DNA of 64,000 nt. It comes from Torreya grandis (Eukaryota; Streptophyta; Pinopsida; Cupressales; Taxaceae). A program made the translations under genes and the position numbers. Positions 36,266-47,290 of the stretch are shown here, one piece after another. The DNA is taken from positions 53,501 through 117,500 of the forward strand of contig JARHVA010003525.1 in assembly GCA_037957365.1 (NCBI GenBank). The letters run 5' to 3'. Positions within the stretch are counted from its first letter, which is position 1; every line of letters starts with the position of its first letter. The notes under the pieces are model-generated. The model was not told the DNA's origin. It did no database searches and saw only the letters and a program-made list of their open reading frames with translations.

Positions 36266-37043
36266 AAAACTATTGGGTGAATATTTTGTCATCAACTAAA
36301 TGATGGCAAAATGGGGATATCAGCCACAGCATAAGAGAGATTTACACCACGAAGAGTGCAGCTTTACCAGATCTAGATGAGGTAAATCTCTCCTCTCATC
36401 AAGGGGAGGTTCCCTATCAATATTTACGTGCTATAAGCATATATATAATTAAGCAAAAAATAACACATGGGGGGGGGTAGAACAGCATCTACTTCTCTTT
36501 TTTCAGAAGTAATGTATAAAGAACAAAAGAGGAAAATCCCTGGTCTAAAGATAACAACACTCCTCTTCTTTCAGGAATGGTATCAAACAAAGAGCAAGAG
36601 ATTATCTGAAGTAACAAAGTTCACAAGAACGCTCACGCAAGCACAAAGTCTTCCGTAGCTTCTCCACAGATCTGGAACGAGTACAACCGTAGAGTAAAGT
36701 GAAGCACAAAGTCTTCACCTAAAACTACAAAAGATAAAAGAATCTCAAAGGTAAAAGCAGCACAAAGTCTATCTTCTACCCTCAAGAAGTGCCCTCAAAT
36801 AATAATAACACACCCACTTTGCTTATTAAATCAAATGAATAAGATATTACTTAGGAAAGAGACATAAGAACTACTTCCCAAACAACACAGATAATCTCAA
36901 CACAAAGTTTAAAATAACCTGCTCCTCATTCATTCAACGGAATATGATTTACAAGTTTGAGCACAAAGTCTCAAAAGTTGCTTCAATTTCAGCAGAGTAT
37001 TTGCTATTGAATTTTCCAAGAAGATTTACAAATGAGGTCTCCA

Positions 37044-37053
37044 CTATATATAG
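37044..37053 (-). promoter_or_regulatory. TATA-like box of A 5' LTR
   Basis: CTATATATAG on the minus strand, identical at 31646-31655 in the other LTR. This is the likely promoter for the gag-protease RNA; transcription would start a few tens of bases downstream, near 37010. Confidence 0.6.
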
Positions 37054-37961
37054 GGAGAAAATCCTCAAAAATAGAAAATAATAAAATATAAAATATCTTG
37101 GTCAAAGATGACTCATCTTTGACTTTTAGATATTTTCCAAAATATTTTATTCGTAATTACAAATTACAAAATTGCATGCATTTTGCACAAAACAGAGATG
37201 CATAAGGATGGAAGGAGAGAAAAAGAGAGAGAGAGTGTGTCAACTCTTGCTGCCAGACTTCTTCAAATGAGCGTCGTACATGGTGATCGATGCCTGAATT
37301 CCTACGCTGTCTGGCGCAACTGCATTTTGAGAGATGACCCTTGATCTGATTAGTGCATCTTTCAATGCTGTGATGGCCTTAGAGTGGTCAGTTAACCTGG
37401 ATTTTAAATTTTCCAAAGTTAACTGAGCATCTAGAATGTTGTCCACCGAGGACATTGAGAAGAATGTTTCTTCAAAATCTTTTCGAATTATCCCTTTGAA
37501 ATTCTGAATCATTTCCTCTGGATTCTGAAGATCAATGACTTCTTGATCTCGACATAGGAGTCCTTACTGGAAATGGCATCAACAAACATCAGAGTGCTCT
37601 TCTCGAGATTTTTCATTTCTTTCCCTCTGTCGGGATCTTTCTCCAAACTATCCATCTCTATTTTTAGTCTTCTTCATGGTCTTGGACTGCTTCAGGGAAA
37701 CTTCAGTGACCTGGAAGAAATTCTGTTGAAAAGACGTCGATGAAAAGAGACACTTCATAGAAACTGTAGCAGGAACCATGATTGTGCAATCAGAGGAAGA
37801 AGGGAGTGATCAGGGAGATCTGCACGTTTGTTGGTCACGATCAAGAAAATGCGTTGGAAAGGGATGAGACGCGAGCAGGCCGAAAAGTGGAAGAAGAAGG
37901 GGAGTGGGTGCGGAAAGAATGAAGGTTCCTCAAAGTGGAGAAATGTGAGTGCCAGATGCAA

Positions 37962-38368
37962 GGGCGGCAAAAATTGCCGCCTCTGCATCGTTCAGATGTA
38001 AGGGCGGCAAAAATTGCCGCCCCTGCACAGGCGAGAGAACGGAGACGGTGAACACGGCCAACACCGGTAGACAGAACCGCCGACATCGGCAAATCCGCTG
38101 ATGATGGCAGAAGAAAACCCCCGACATCGGCAAACAGACCGATGATGGCAGACATATCGGCCGACGTCAGCAGAAATTGGTTTAAACAGCCCGCGACAGT
38201 CGGCGGGGAATTTACCGCCCACTACATAGGCGGCGAAAATGGGATGTAGTACACTGGTAAGGGCGGCAAAAATTGCCGCCTTTGCAGGAAAAAGTGCAGG
38301 GGCGGCAAAAAATTCCGCCCTTGCACAAAAAATGAAGAAAAATGCAGGGGCGGCAAAAATTGCCGCCC
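37962..38368 (-). repeat. GC-rich hairpin array in A right LTR
   Basis: Five copies: 37962-37982, 38002-38022, 38261-38280, 38299-38320 and 38348-38368. Most keep both GGGCGGCAA and TTGCCGCCC arms, so this copy is better preserved than the left array. The second copy is a local duplication absent from the left LTR. Confidence 0.9.
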
Positions 38369-38587
38369 ATGCACAGGGGAAAAGGGAGGAAAGACTAACT
38401 CCAGAAGGAGTCCAGGAGAGGAAAAATTGGCAGGGACGAGATGGTAACCACCTCTCATTCTGAGGCCAAGATGAGAGCAAATTTGAAAACCATTTTGAAG
38501 AACGAATGGAGGGGGACGAAAAGATGAAACGGACAAGTTTCGCAGGGGAGTTTCAAAAAATAAGCACAGCTGATTTTGGGAACAACA

Positions 38588-38592
38588 GGAGG
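38588..38592. repeat. Element A target-site duplication, right copy
   Basis: GGAGG, matching 30868-30872. Confidence 0.95.
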
Positions 38593-38920
38593 AACTAATC
38601 CATGGATGGTAAATGATAGTGATCCTTCAAGTATACCTTATTCAAATCTCTAAATTCAACACACAATTAAATCTCACCACTTTTTCTCCTTATAATTACC
38701 AAGTTGGCCACCCATAAAGAGTGTTTAATTATAAATATAATGATTGACTCAATAAGCTTGGTTAGTTTTCTTCTCATGAGTGCCTATATCTTAGGATTGA
38801 TAGGCCTCTACATCTTCCTTAGAGGCTTCACATATACCTCAGAGTGTTCACATTTTCTTCTAATTTAATGGTGTGTTGAGCAAGCTAAGGGTCAAAACCC
38901 CTAAGATCAATGTACTCCCA
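38593..38920 (-). pseudogene. Element D reverse transcriptase, first half
   Basis: The minus strand reads INPKI.ALMRRKLTKLIES, then WVANLVIIRRKSGEI, then CVEFRDLNKVYLKDHYHLP and SMD. This is the N-terminal half of a Ty3 RT of the Tat type (family pattern WVANPVPVRKKNG...CVDFRDLNKA.PKD..PLP). The second half continues at 30867 with DGYSG, on the far side of element A. Two in-frame stops are visible. The join proves A inserted into the RT gene. Confidence 0.85.
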
Positions 38921-39329
38921 AGAAAATGCATCTACAAAATCCCTACAAATTACAATTAATTCAACTTTCTCAACCTCAATATTGACCTTCCCAAGCTTGA
39001 GAAGTTTGTCTTGGAATATGAGAACTCCCTAATGGTTCTCTTCCCTAGTGGACATAAGTACCTTGTCTTTCCTCATGAAATATCCTTCGTGGAAGATGCT
39101 CTCAAGGGTGACCAACCCTTTAGGGAATTTTTTTGATTTAAATTAGAGAATTTAATCTCCATATTGATTTTGTAACTTGTTCTAATTTGAAGATGAAAAC
39201 TTAGCCTCTTATTGTAAGAAGTAGACAATATGCTTATAATATTCAAAAACCTACCAATTAGATTCATTGTCAAGAATGGATGGTCTTACAACCACCTTAA
39301 CATATGACTAATTTTTTTATTTACTCAAC
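38921..39329 (-). other. Element D spacer between RNase H-like domain and RT
   Basis: About 0.4 kb of minus-strand polyprotein linker with stops. The open frame 39273-39073 has no domain I recognise. Confidence 0.4.
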
Positions 39330-39735
39330 TCAGATGGTATATCAAACTAGGCCCCCACTAATGCTAATATTTTTGCATGTTTGTTTCTCTTTATAAGCAC
39401 ACTTTGTATGTTGAAGGCTTCAAAATATTCCAATAGATCACATACCCTATGCTTTTAATATTTCATCAAGGGTTTCTTGGATGTATTTTGGATTCTTACC
39501 TAATTGACATTGAGTTCATTGTCTCCATATACCTATAATTTCTTGTTTTTCCTCTTTATATCCCATTGGAAACCATGAATAAGGCCTTCATATTTATTTT
39601 CATTTCAATAATATCTAAACTAAAACCTATAAGCTCAGTAGTACTTGTCATTAGAGGGAGAGTGCATCATAACACCTACCCTTACACCATGTTTGCTCTT
39701 TGATCCATCAAAGAACATTTTCCAAATTCTATTAT
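39330..39735 (-). pseudogene. Element D extra RNase H-like domain between protease and RT
   Basis: The minus strand reads WKMFFDGSKSKHGVRVGVMM, then KYEGLIHGFQWDIKRK, then VYGDNELNVN, then FEAFNIQSVLIKRNKHAKIL. This is the layout of an archaeal-type RNase H: Asp in FFDGS, Glu in YEGL, Asp in YGDNEL, and a last NKHAD-type motif whose Asp is now Lys. RNase H removes RNA from the RNA/DNA hybrid. The usual Ty3 RNase H also follows RT at 30330-29780, so D had two. From memory, Tat elements usually carry the extra one after the first RNase H; here it is upstream of RT. Stops break the frame in at least five places. Confidence 0.7.
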
Positions 39736-40139
39736 CTCCTCTTATGGCCTAGTAAGGGATGGTATAAAATCATTCTCTTTATAAAAGTAGTAGACTCCCA
39801 TATCCATTTCTTCAATGCCTCCCAAAGGGTCAAGTTATTGATTTTCATTACATAAGTAATCCTATAACATGTCGGGTATCACCTCAACATGAGTGTTTAG
39901 CTCTCGACTAGTAGGGTGGTCTTGATCATCTAGACATATGCATTTGATATTTAGGTTTCTTAGTTTGTAAGGTTGAATGTGAAATATTTAAAAAATTTCA
40001 GCCTTAATGGACACCTTGGTTATATACCTTGTCCTAAATTCCATATAGGACCAATCTTTGCTAGGTAAACCCCAATCTTGTCATAAATGGCATACAGTAA
40101 AATGGAGTGGTACCTCTATAATAAACACATCTTGGAACA

Positions 40140-40335
40140 CCAAAACATTAGGACAAGCATGGAGGTTTAAATTTATGCCTTTGATAATACCAAATTTTTT
40201 AGAAGAATATCCATCAAGTTGTAATACCCCTTTAGAGAGGGGTTAATATTTTAAACCAAGTTGATTTGGTGTTGATTTAGGCATCACTGAAGTGTTTGCC
40301 CCACTGTCCACCATGTAGTTGTGTAATAAATAATT
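40140..40335 (-). pseudogene. Element D aspartic protease remnant
   Basis: The minus strand at 40330-40260 reads NYMVDSGANTSVMPKSTPNQ, so the active-site Asp-Ser-Gly-Ala is intact. The downstream part (LDGYSSKKFG...NLNLHACPNVLVF) is still readable to about 40140 with few stops. The enzyme would have cut D's Gag-Pol. The rest of the linker to the RNase H-like domain (39736-40140) has no further motif. Confidence 0.7.
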
Positions 40336-41116
40336 ACCAATGATAAAATAAATTTATAAGGGAGGAGGTTTGATTACCTTGTTTTACTACCCTTCATTGG
40401 TTTTTATTGCATTAATTAGGACCACATTTTCCTTGGTGGCTTCTTTAAGACATTGATTTTTGGCAAGCCGTCTTGAAGAAGATCCACTTAACCAAGTATA
40501 AAAATAATTTTCCACATAGGTACACTCACATTTGACTTCTTAATTTGCATAAAATGTTTATGTGTGCACCACAAAACATTTCTTGTGCTTTGGGATCCAT
40601 AACAATGCTTTGTATTTATGAGCTTTGAGGTATAAAAGTACCTCCTTGGTTCTAATTTTTTTGAATTATTTGAGCTTTTAGATCTACATTAGGTTCATTT
40701 ATATTTGAAAATAATGGAATATGAGTATAAAACCCCTTAATTTCTTATTTTCTACCCTCTATGTTCCTTCTCTTGGACCTTGTGTCGGCTACGACATGAA
40801 TTTTTGCTTGTCTAGTACTAGCTTGTTGATTAAAATCATAACACTACTCCAGTTGGTAGTTCACCAATGTAGCATCTAACTAATTTTATTCCTCATTATC
40901 CCCTTATCATTTTTGAGGATATTTTGGTTTATTAATCATAGTCACTTTTTCATTTTGTTCCATTAAATATTGGTTAAACCCATAAATATCACCCTATTAC
41001 CATTTCTCATTGAAACTTTGGTTGAACTTAGCATTTGGTGTGATACCCTGATTGTAAGATTGATTCCAAGGTAGAGAACACTCACCTTCTTGTCCAAGGT
41101 TTTTTTGAATAAGTTC
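40336..41116 (-). pseudogene. Element D gag, C-terminal part
   Basis: Decayed minus-strand sequence between element F and the protease. Short readable pieces (for example GECSLPWNQSYNQG at about 41090-41050) have the Asn/Gln-rich character of a Gag C-terminus. No knuckle is visible. F separates it from the N-terminal Gag at 57356 onwards. Confidence 0.45.
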
Positions 41117-41121
41117 CAAAG
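41117..41121. repeat. Element F target-site duplication, left copy
   Basis: CAAAG, against CAAAT at 57351-57355, one mismatch. Confidence 0.7.
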
Positions 41122-44100
41122 TGTTGGAAGAAAAATTATTGAGAGTGGGGGTGAATTAGTTATCAAAAACTTTATTATCAATTTCTCTTAAGCAATCATG
41201 AACCATATAATCAAACATATAGATCTAGCAAGCATAAGCACCTATCCACATAAGCATGAAACACATGACACATCACATATGTTTGAAACCATAAATGTGA
41301 ATAAAATACACTAATATATTTATATTTACTACATTCCTATAATAAAAACACCAAATTTAGTGAAGCACCAGCTTCACATGGAGCACCAACCCCAACAAGC
41401 TAAGTACCAACTCAGCTAGGCATTAATAAGTACCAACTTTCAAGGAGGCACCAACCCCCTAGATAAATCATAACCAAGTAATCCACCTGATTTATTTTAT
41501 TAAATTCATAACACCTTGTTTTTAAACCAACTAATTATGACCACCTCTTCAACTCTTCACCCTCCTATTCCTCTCAAACTGCCTTTTAGACTTCTTCGCT
41601 CAACTATCCCTCTTCTTGACTTGATAAGGTCATATGACCTTAATTTTCATACACAACCTATATAAAATATTCATAATATTTTATATTTTATCTTTATATG
41701 GTATAAATTACCTCCTTATACTTACCAATACACTATTTCATTTGTTTTCTCTCTACTCTCTCTTACACACTCATTAGGCCTAAAATTGCCTTGTATTTAT
41801 ACAAGCCTTTTATTCATATCCCTCTTGGTCAGAAATAAATACTTTCACACTTGGGTGAAAATTTAAATAGGTCTTATAAAATGTTTCATACATTAATCAA
41901 TCATTACAATAGTTCATCCACAACTTGAAAGACCAAAACCTCTTTTAGGCCTTACGGAGACCTAATTCAATTAGGTTTTCATTAGCACACGTTACCCTTT
42001 GATCTCCCTAGAAAAATTTCATACTCCACACAAGATATTAAAAATTCATATTCCACTAATATATACCCCTAATAATATTATCTTATTTCCATGACACATT
42101 TTAGCTCCAACCACCCCTTGACGCACACTATTAGTATTGTTCACAATTAGTCTTGTGAACCTACAAAAAGTCTATCTTGAACTACTGAATTTTAATCACA
42201 AATTAGATAAAAAACCATGGAAATAAATAATATTTAAATAATATAATTTACTTAAAAATATCACCATATGTTTTATACTTCACAACTTAAGGTAAAATGG
42301 CTTGAACTCATCTCTGCAAATAACCAACTCAAAACTGCCAAAACCTAATCATGAATAATTTGATATTTAACACCTAAAAAAAATTTATCATGAATAATGA
42401 TCCTTTAAAACTATCCTTTTACATATATATACCATACTCAAATAAAAAATTCACAATATATAATGTCAAATATTGGTCTTTAGACCAATATTTTGACCTC
42501 AGTACACACAATCAAACCAGAACCAAACAAGCCATTTTGGCTTCAACATTTCAACCACTTTTGCTGACTTTAAAGACTTATAAAATAATTATCACTACTT
42601 TCAAGTCAAAAAAAAACACTATTTTCATTATATGTTTCAACTTAGGGCATATAACCTCAAACCCATCACTGCAACTTGCTTACTCAAAACTACCAGTATA
42701 CCTCAAAGCACAGTCATGGTGATAATGACCTTTAACACCTATATGACCACTTACAGAGACTTCTTACGTAATTATATTATCTTATTACATATCTATACCA
42801 TAATAAATTAGATTCATCAAATTTTCTATTGGAAACATTGGTCTTGCAGATCAACCTCATAACCTTATTGTACATATAGACCTTACTGAACCAGACAAGT
42901 CAACTTGTGAGCAAATTTTTCACTATAACCACTTTTCTCCAAAAATTATACCAAACATGATAATGTCTTAAAATTCCTAAAAAAACCTCCATGTACTTGG
43001 CTCCATCACTATTCCATGTTAACATATCCCTAATCATATTCTCATTGTTATATGTGTTTCTCACAATTTCCACCATCATGTCTGTTAGTGACTCGCTAAC
43101 TTAGATGACTAGTTTAGCATATCTAAGGGATATAACCTATCTATAAAAAAAAATTTAAATAAAATAAAAGTATCATCCTTATCTATCTAATTATTTACAC
43201 ATTTTGACTTGGTCAACTCTGACTAATACAATAAATCTCTAAGAAACTAGCACTTTCATGTAGGGTCTACTCACACACCTAACAACTCAATCACATATGG
43301 AGGTGCCTGGGAGAGTTTAATACAATATCCAATAGTTTTTTTAGTCATTTTAGACCATTTTTTCTATTTTTTAATAATATATTTCACATTGGGTCATTGT
43401 TACCATTTCAGAGAGGGTTAACACTATTTATGGTGTTAATGATTATTCATAAAAGATTTCCCCTTAAATCCAAAACCAATGCTTGTAGTTATTACCTAGG
43501 ATCCTAACCCATATCTCATTAACATCTCAAGTTCCCATTTATAGGTTACACATTCGAATGAATATCTAAAATTCCAATTTCAGGTTTGCATGCCTTCATT
43601 ATATGTACTAGAGAGACCTCGAAACCACTTTTTACACTTTTTATTGTAAACTATGACCTAAATTTTTATTACCATGTTTGAAAAAACATATAATACCTCT
43701 AAAAACACTCACTTTTTCATAATTTCCTTTGAAATATAACCTTATACCTAATTAGTCTTACATTCTCTCTACACCATAGTCTTCATACCTTACTAGGTCT
43801 TAAATTATTCTTCATGACTTATTTAATGATATCAACCCCTAAATTTAATGATAAATACATAATTATCATTCCATACAACTTATATAATTCTTAAACATAT
43901 CCAAATATCCTTCATATGTCTTGACAATAGCTCATGATGCCTCATTAGGTCAGTTAGGATCTAGAGGTGGTCTAGGTGCATACTAAGTCTAAAGGTGCTA
44001 CCCCTATAGGCTTACCATAAGACTCTCATAAGTGATGTAATACCTTAAATACATGTTCAATCAACCCCATACAAACTATTATGCCTCTATAAATCCATTT

Positions 44101-44648
44101 CACCAAGCCACCATGCTCAAACCTTCTCACTAGGACTTTACATGCCATGACTAGGCTTCTTAAACACTTGAAACTTGAAAATTGACCTTGAAACATTCCT
44201 TGATGATTATACACCTTTATCACATGCCTTAAATTTTCCTTTAATTATATCATACCTATGTACATACCTCTTCATGATCACCATGTGAATGCTCATGATA
44301 TGACTATGTTTGTTGTGACGAGGCTTTTCAAAACACCTTTTACTCAACGACTAGTAATCAAACATACTTACCTCAATGATTATATCAAACAATAAAATTC
44401 ATCAGATATAAATCACACACCACTATAAAAACCTTAAAAACAACCAATAGAATAATCATAAGATTTCCTTCAAATTCCCTCTCAATAGAAGAGACATTAG
44501 GTTTCCTTCAAATTCTCTCTTATCACATGGTTTCCTTATCACATCAAAAACACAAGATCATACCTCAAAGAAAACTCACCATACATCATCACCAAATGCA
44601 CCTTGACATCAATGACATCACCATTAACATCAATAACACTTCTCAATA
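41122..44648 (-). repeat. Element F left LTR (3' LTR)
   Basis: 3527 bp, uninterrupted. The TATA-like box reads TTGTATAAATAC on the minus strand at about 41792-41804, with a counterpart at about 47963-47976. The PBS-side end carries GAGAGTGGGGGTGAATTAG. The frames at 42390-42722 and 44026-44223 lack domains. Confidence 0.88.
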
Positions 44649-44662
44649 AACTCACCCTTTTT
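44649..44662 (-). other. Element F polypurine tract
   Basis: AAAAAGGGTGAGTT on the minus strand, directly before the LTR start TATTGAG. Same type as C's. Confidence 0.75.
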
Positions 44663-45240
44663 CAATGATGGCAAAACACTATTAAATCTGATCACTCTCA
44701 TCTTTCCCAAACTGGTCAAACTCCCTTCATAACCTTTATCCCCCTTTGACATTAATGATAAAGGGTATTCTAAAAAATTCCATCTAGAATCATACCTTAT
44801 TGAAAAAAAATATCAATATACATAATATGAATCATTATTTGAACATGATCCCCCTTACTTCATGCATACCACCTTCAAATGAACTCAAATCTCAAGACCA
44901 CTCACCTTGTCCTTGAAATGACTAATATGACATAAATATTTAATCACACATTAGACCACCACGTTCTTGTCATCAAATGGATTTGGATATTATCAATAAC
45001 CTAAATATATCCCCCTCAATTCAAGTACCCATCATGCTTCTGCTAACATAATAGTGTCTCCATGAAGCTTAATGGAGTCACTCCTTTCATAGGGCTCTAA
45101 AACAACACAAACTCAGGAGATTTCTAGATCTCCATGCTCTCACAAGACTAAACATATTTTATGATTCTTTTAGGTTTGATTTTCACCTTAGGATTGACAT
45201 TTTCATCATCCATGTGATCAATAATCTAAGATGATAATGA
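44663..45240 (-). other. Element F interior, 3' part without recognisable domain
   Basis: About 0.6 kb between the last knuckle and the PPT. No protease, integrase or RT motif is visible on either strand. Confidence 0.5.
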
Positions 45241-47226
45241 ACATTCCTAAATTGATTTCTCATCTAAAGTATGTTCTACTATAGCAAACAGTCCACTTGA
45301 GCTTGTGGACTGATCATGACTCACCTTTACTATATTTTTTTTCCATACATTCATTTGCCTTCTCTCTTGCACTCTAAGAGCTTTAAACCTCTTATTTTGA
45401 ATTGATGGCCTTCTACCTCTATTAGTACATAATTTTGCAATGTGTCCCATATTATGATAGCTATAGAAAGCAACCTCATGCATACCTCTTGATTGATAAT
45501 TCCTCTCATAATCATACGCATATTCCTTTTTAGAGAGTCTTCAACACTCTCTTACTCTATGACCAAACTTATTACATGTATAACAGTAACTATTGAATGA
45601 ATTAACATACCTTATAGCATTAGGCTATCTGATTGGTCTTTTCATGTTGACCTTCTTGTCTTCCTTAGCTTTCTCCTTGACTTGAGCTACCTCTTTTTGG
45701 TCCTTTTTGAAACCAAGACCTATTTTATCACTTGCATACTTATAACTATTCAAAATTTTATCTAGAGCATCATTACTCTTTTAAAACTTCACAAAGGTCT
45801 TCAACTTTATAAATTATTGATCCAACTTAGCTTTCAAGGATTCCATTTTAGTTTCATAACTGGTGCATTCTTCCTCTTTAGCCTTTAGGCTTGTAATGAC
45901 TATCTCCATCTATGCTTCAATTCGATTGATGATATCATCATATTCATTAGATATTTTACTCAATATCTCTTCAAACAAACTAATATGATATTCATAATCC
46001 TTAACTAATGATCTTAGTTTATGATTCTTCTTTTTTTGGAACTTTAACTCCTTTAGAGTAGTCACTAATTATGCTTCAAGGTACATTTTAGCCTCTTCTT
46101 CATCTAATTCTTCATCAACCATAAGGCCTTTCCCATTTGACCACATTATCTCTTTATATGGCCATGAATAATGTTTCATTATTGTCATGTTCAGGTTCAT
46201 TACTACCATCATCACTATTAGACGTACTTGTGTCACTTACATCATATGAATTATTGTCTTATTTAGTGTGGAAACTTATCATGCTCTTGAATGACCCTTT
46301 CTTACCTTCATACTTCCTAAAATATTTCTTGTTCTTATCAGACTTATAGACCTTCCTATCATCTCCATGATGTTCATCATGTTTAGTTTTATCCTTTTTA
46401 GGACACTTGGATGCAAAGTGATAAATCTTACCACAATTAAAATATTTGAAAGGAAACTTACCCTTGTACTTACCAAATCCAAACCTAAATTTCCTTAAAA
46501 ACATGGCTATTAGTTGATCATCATCAAAATCTAATAATTCCTCATCCTTGACCTTCTTGTATTTTTACTTCTTCTCAGATTTGAATGTTACTTCCTTCTT
46601 GAGAGGCCTTCCTTCATTTATTCTCATCTCATTAGTAGTCAAGATGCCATGAAGCCCATCCATTTCTAGTTTGTCCAAATATTTCATCTTTTATAATTCA
46701 AACACCTTAGAATCAAACTTAGGAGTCGGTGATCTTAATACCTTTTGAACAATTATAGACTCTTTCACTTTTTCTCCCAACCTCTAATGACATTGACAAC
46801 TTTATCAAGCTTCAATAGGTAGGATGTAATGGTTTCATCTTCATTCATCTTTAGAATTTCAAACTATCTCTTATGGGTCTAAAATCTGGACATCTTAACC
46901 TTGGTGTCTCCTTCATAGATGGTCTTCAATTTTTCCCATATCACCTTGGTTGACTCATAGTCCATCACCTTCACAAAATCTACCTCTGATAGGCCACATA
47001 GAATGGCATTCATTGCCTTAGAATTGATCTCACTTTCCTTCTTGCATGTTGAATCAGTTGGTGGTGTAGGAGGTAATATTTATCCATCCAAAACTAATTT
47101 CCATATGTCATGGCCTATTGAAATTATGTATGTCATAATTTTGATGCTCTAAAATTCATAATTAGTTCTATTGAATAACAGAGTCTTACTAGTAGAGAAA
47201 CCACCTTGAGCTTGTTGACTATCCAT
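45241..47226 (-). pseudogene. Element F Gag (UBN2 fold, knuckles, coiled coil)
   Basis: Starts at the ATG near 47226 (MDSQQAQGGF). The UBN2-type Gag fold follows: NSKAMNAILCGLSEVDFVKV, then VIWEKLKTIYEGDTKVK, then EILKMNEDETITSYLLKLDK. The first knuckle at about 46450 (KGKFPFKYFNCGKIYHFASKC) has its first Cys changed to Tyr. A coiled-coil region follows at 46050-45650. The second knuckle at about 45585-45544, CYTCNKFGHRVREC, is a perfect C-x2-C-x4-H-x4-C. A third at about 45475-45425 (FYSYHNMGHIAKLC) has lost two cysteines. This would be the particle protein. Many stops break it. It is better preserved than C's Gag. Confidence 0.75.
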
Positions 47227-47270
47227 CCTCAATTCTAGGATATCCTTTAGGATATTAGGCATGATAAAAA

Positions 47271-47288
47271 TGACCTACTATGATACCA
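47271..47288 (-). other. Element F primer-binding site
   Basis: TGGTATCATAGTAGG on the minus strand, an initiator-tRNA-Met-type site two bases from the LTR. Confidence 0.75.
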
Positions 47289-47290
47289 AA

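Larger units (their letters stand above)
30873..38587 (-). mobile_element. Element A: Ty3 gag-protease-only LTR element (TR-GAG type)
   Basis: 7715 bp, perfect 5-bp TSD GGAGG, LTRs 30873-33147 (2275 bp) and 36271-38587 (2317 bp). The outer ends are TG and CA on the plus strand. The PBS lies at 36248-36265. The 3.1-kb interior holds one uninterrupted minus-strand ORF (33350-35953) with Gag and protease and no RT, RNase H or integrase core. The LTRs are nearly identical, apart from one ~40-bp repeat-unit difference and many C/T or G/A changes. It is therefore the youngest or among the youngest insertions here. It interrupts the RT of D. It can move only if an autonomous element supplies RT and integrase. 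Confidence 0.95.
36271..38587 (-). repeat. Element A right LTR (5' LTR)
   Basis: Pairs with 30873-33147. It carries one extra hairpin unit (about 40 bp at 37983-38022). TATA-like box at 37044-37053. Inner end reads TATTGGG where the outer copy reads TGTTGGG. Confidence 0.95.

Noticed and set aside
42390..42722. Plus-strand open frame of 110 codons
   Set aside because: Lies in F's LTR. The matching part of the other LTR (about 48530-48860) does not keep the frame.
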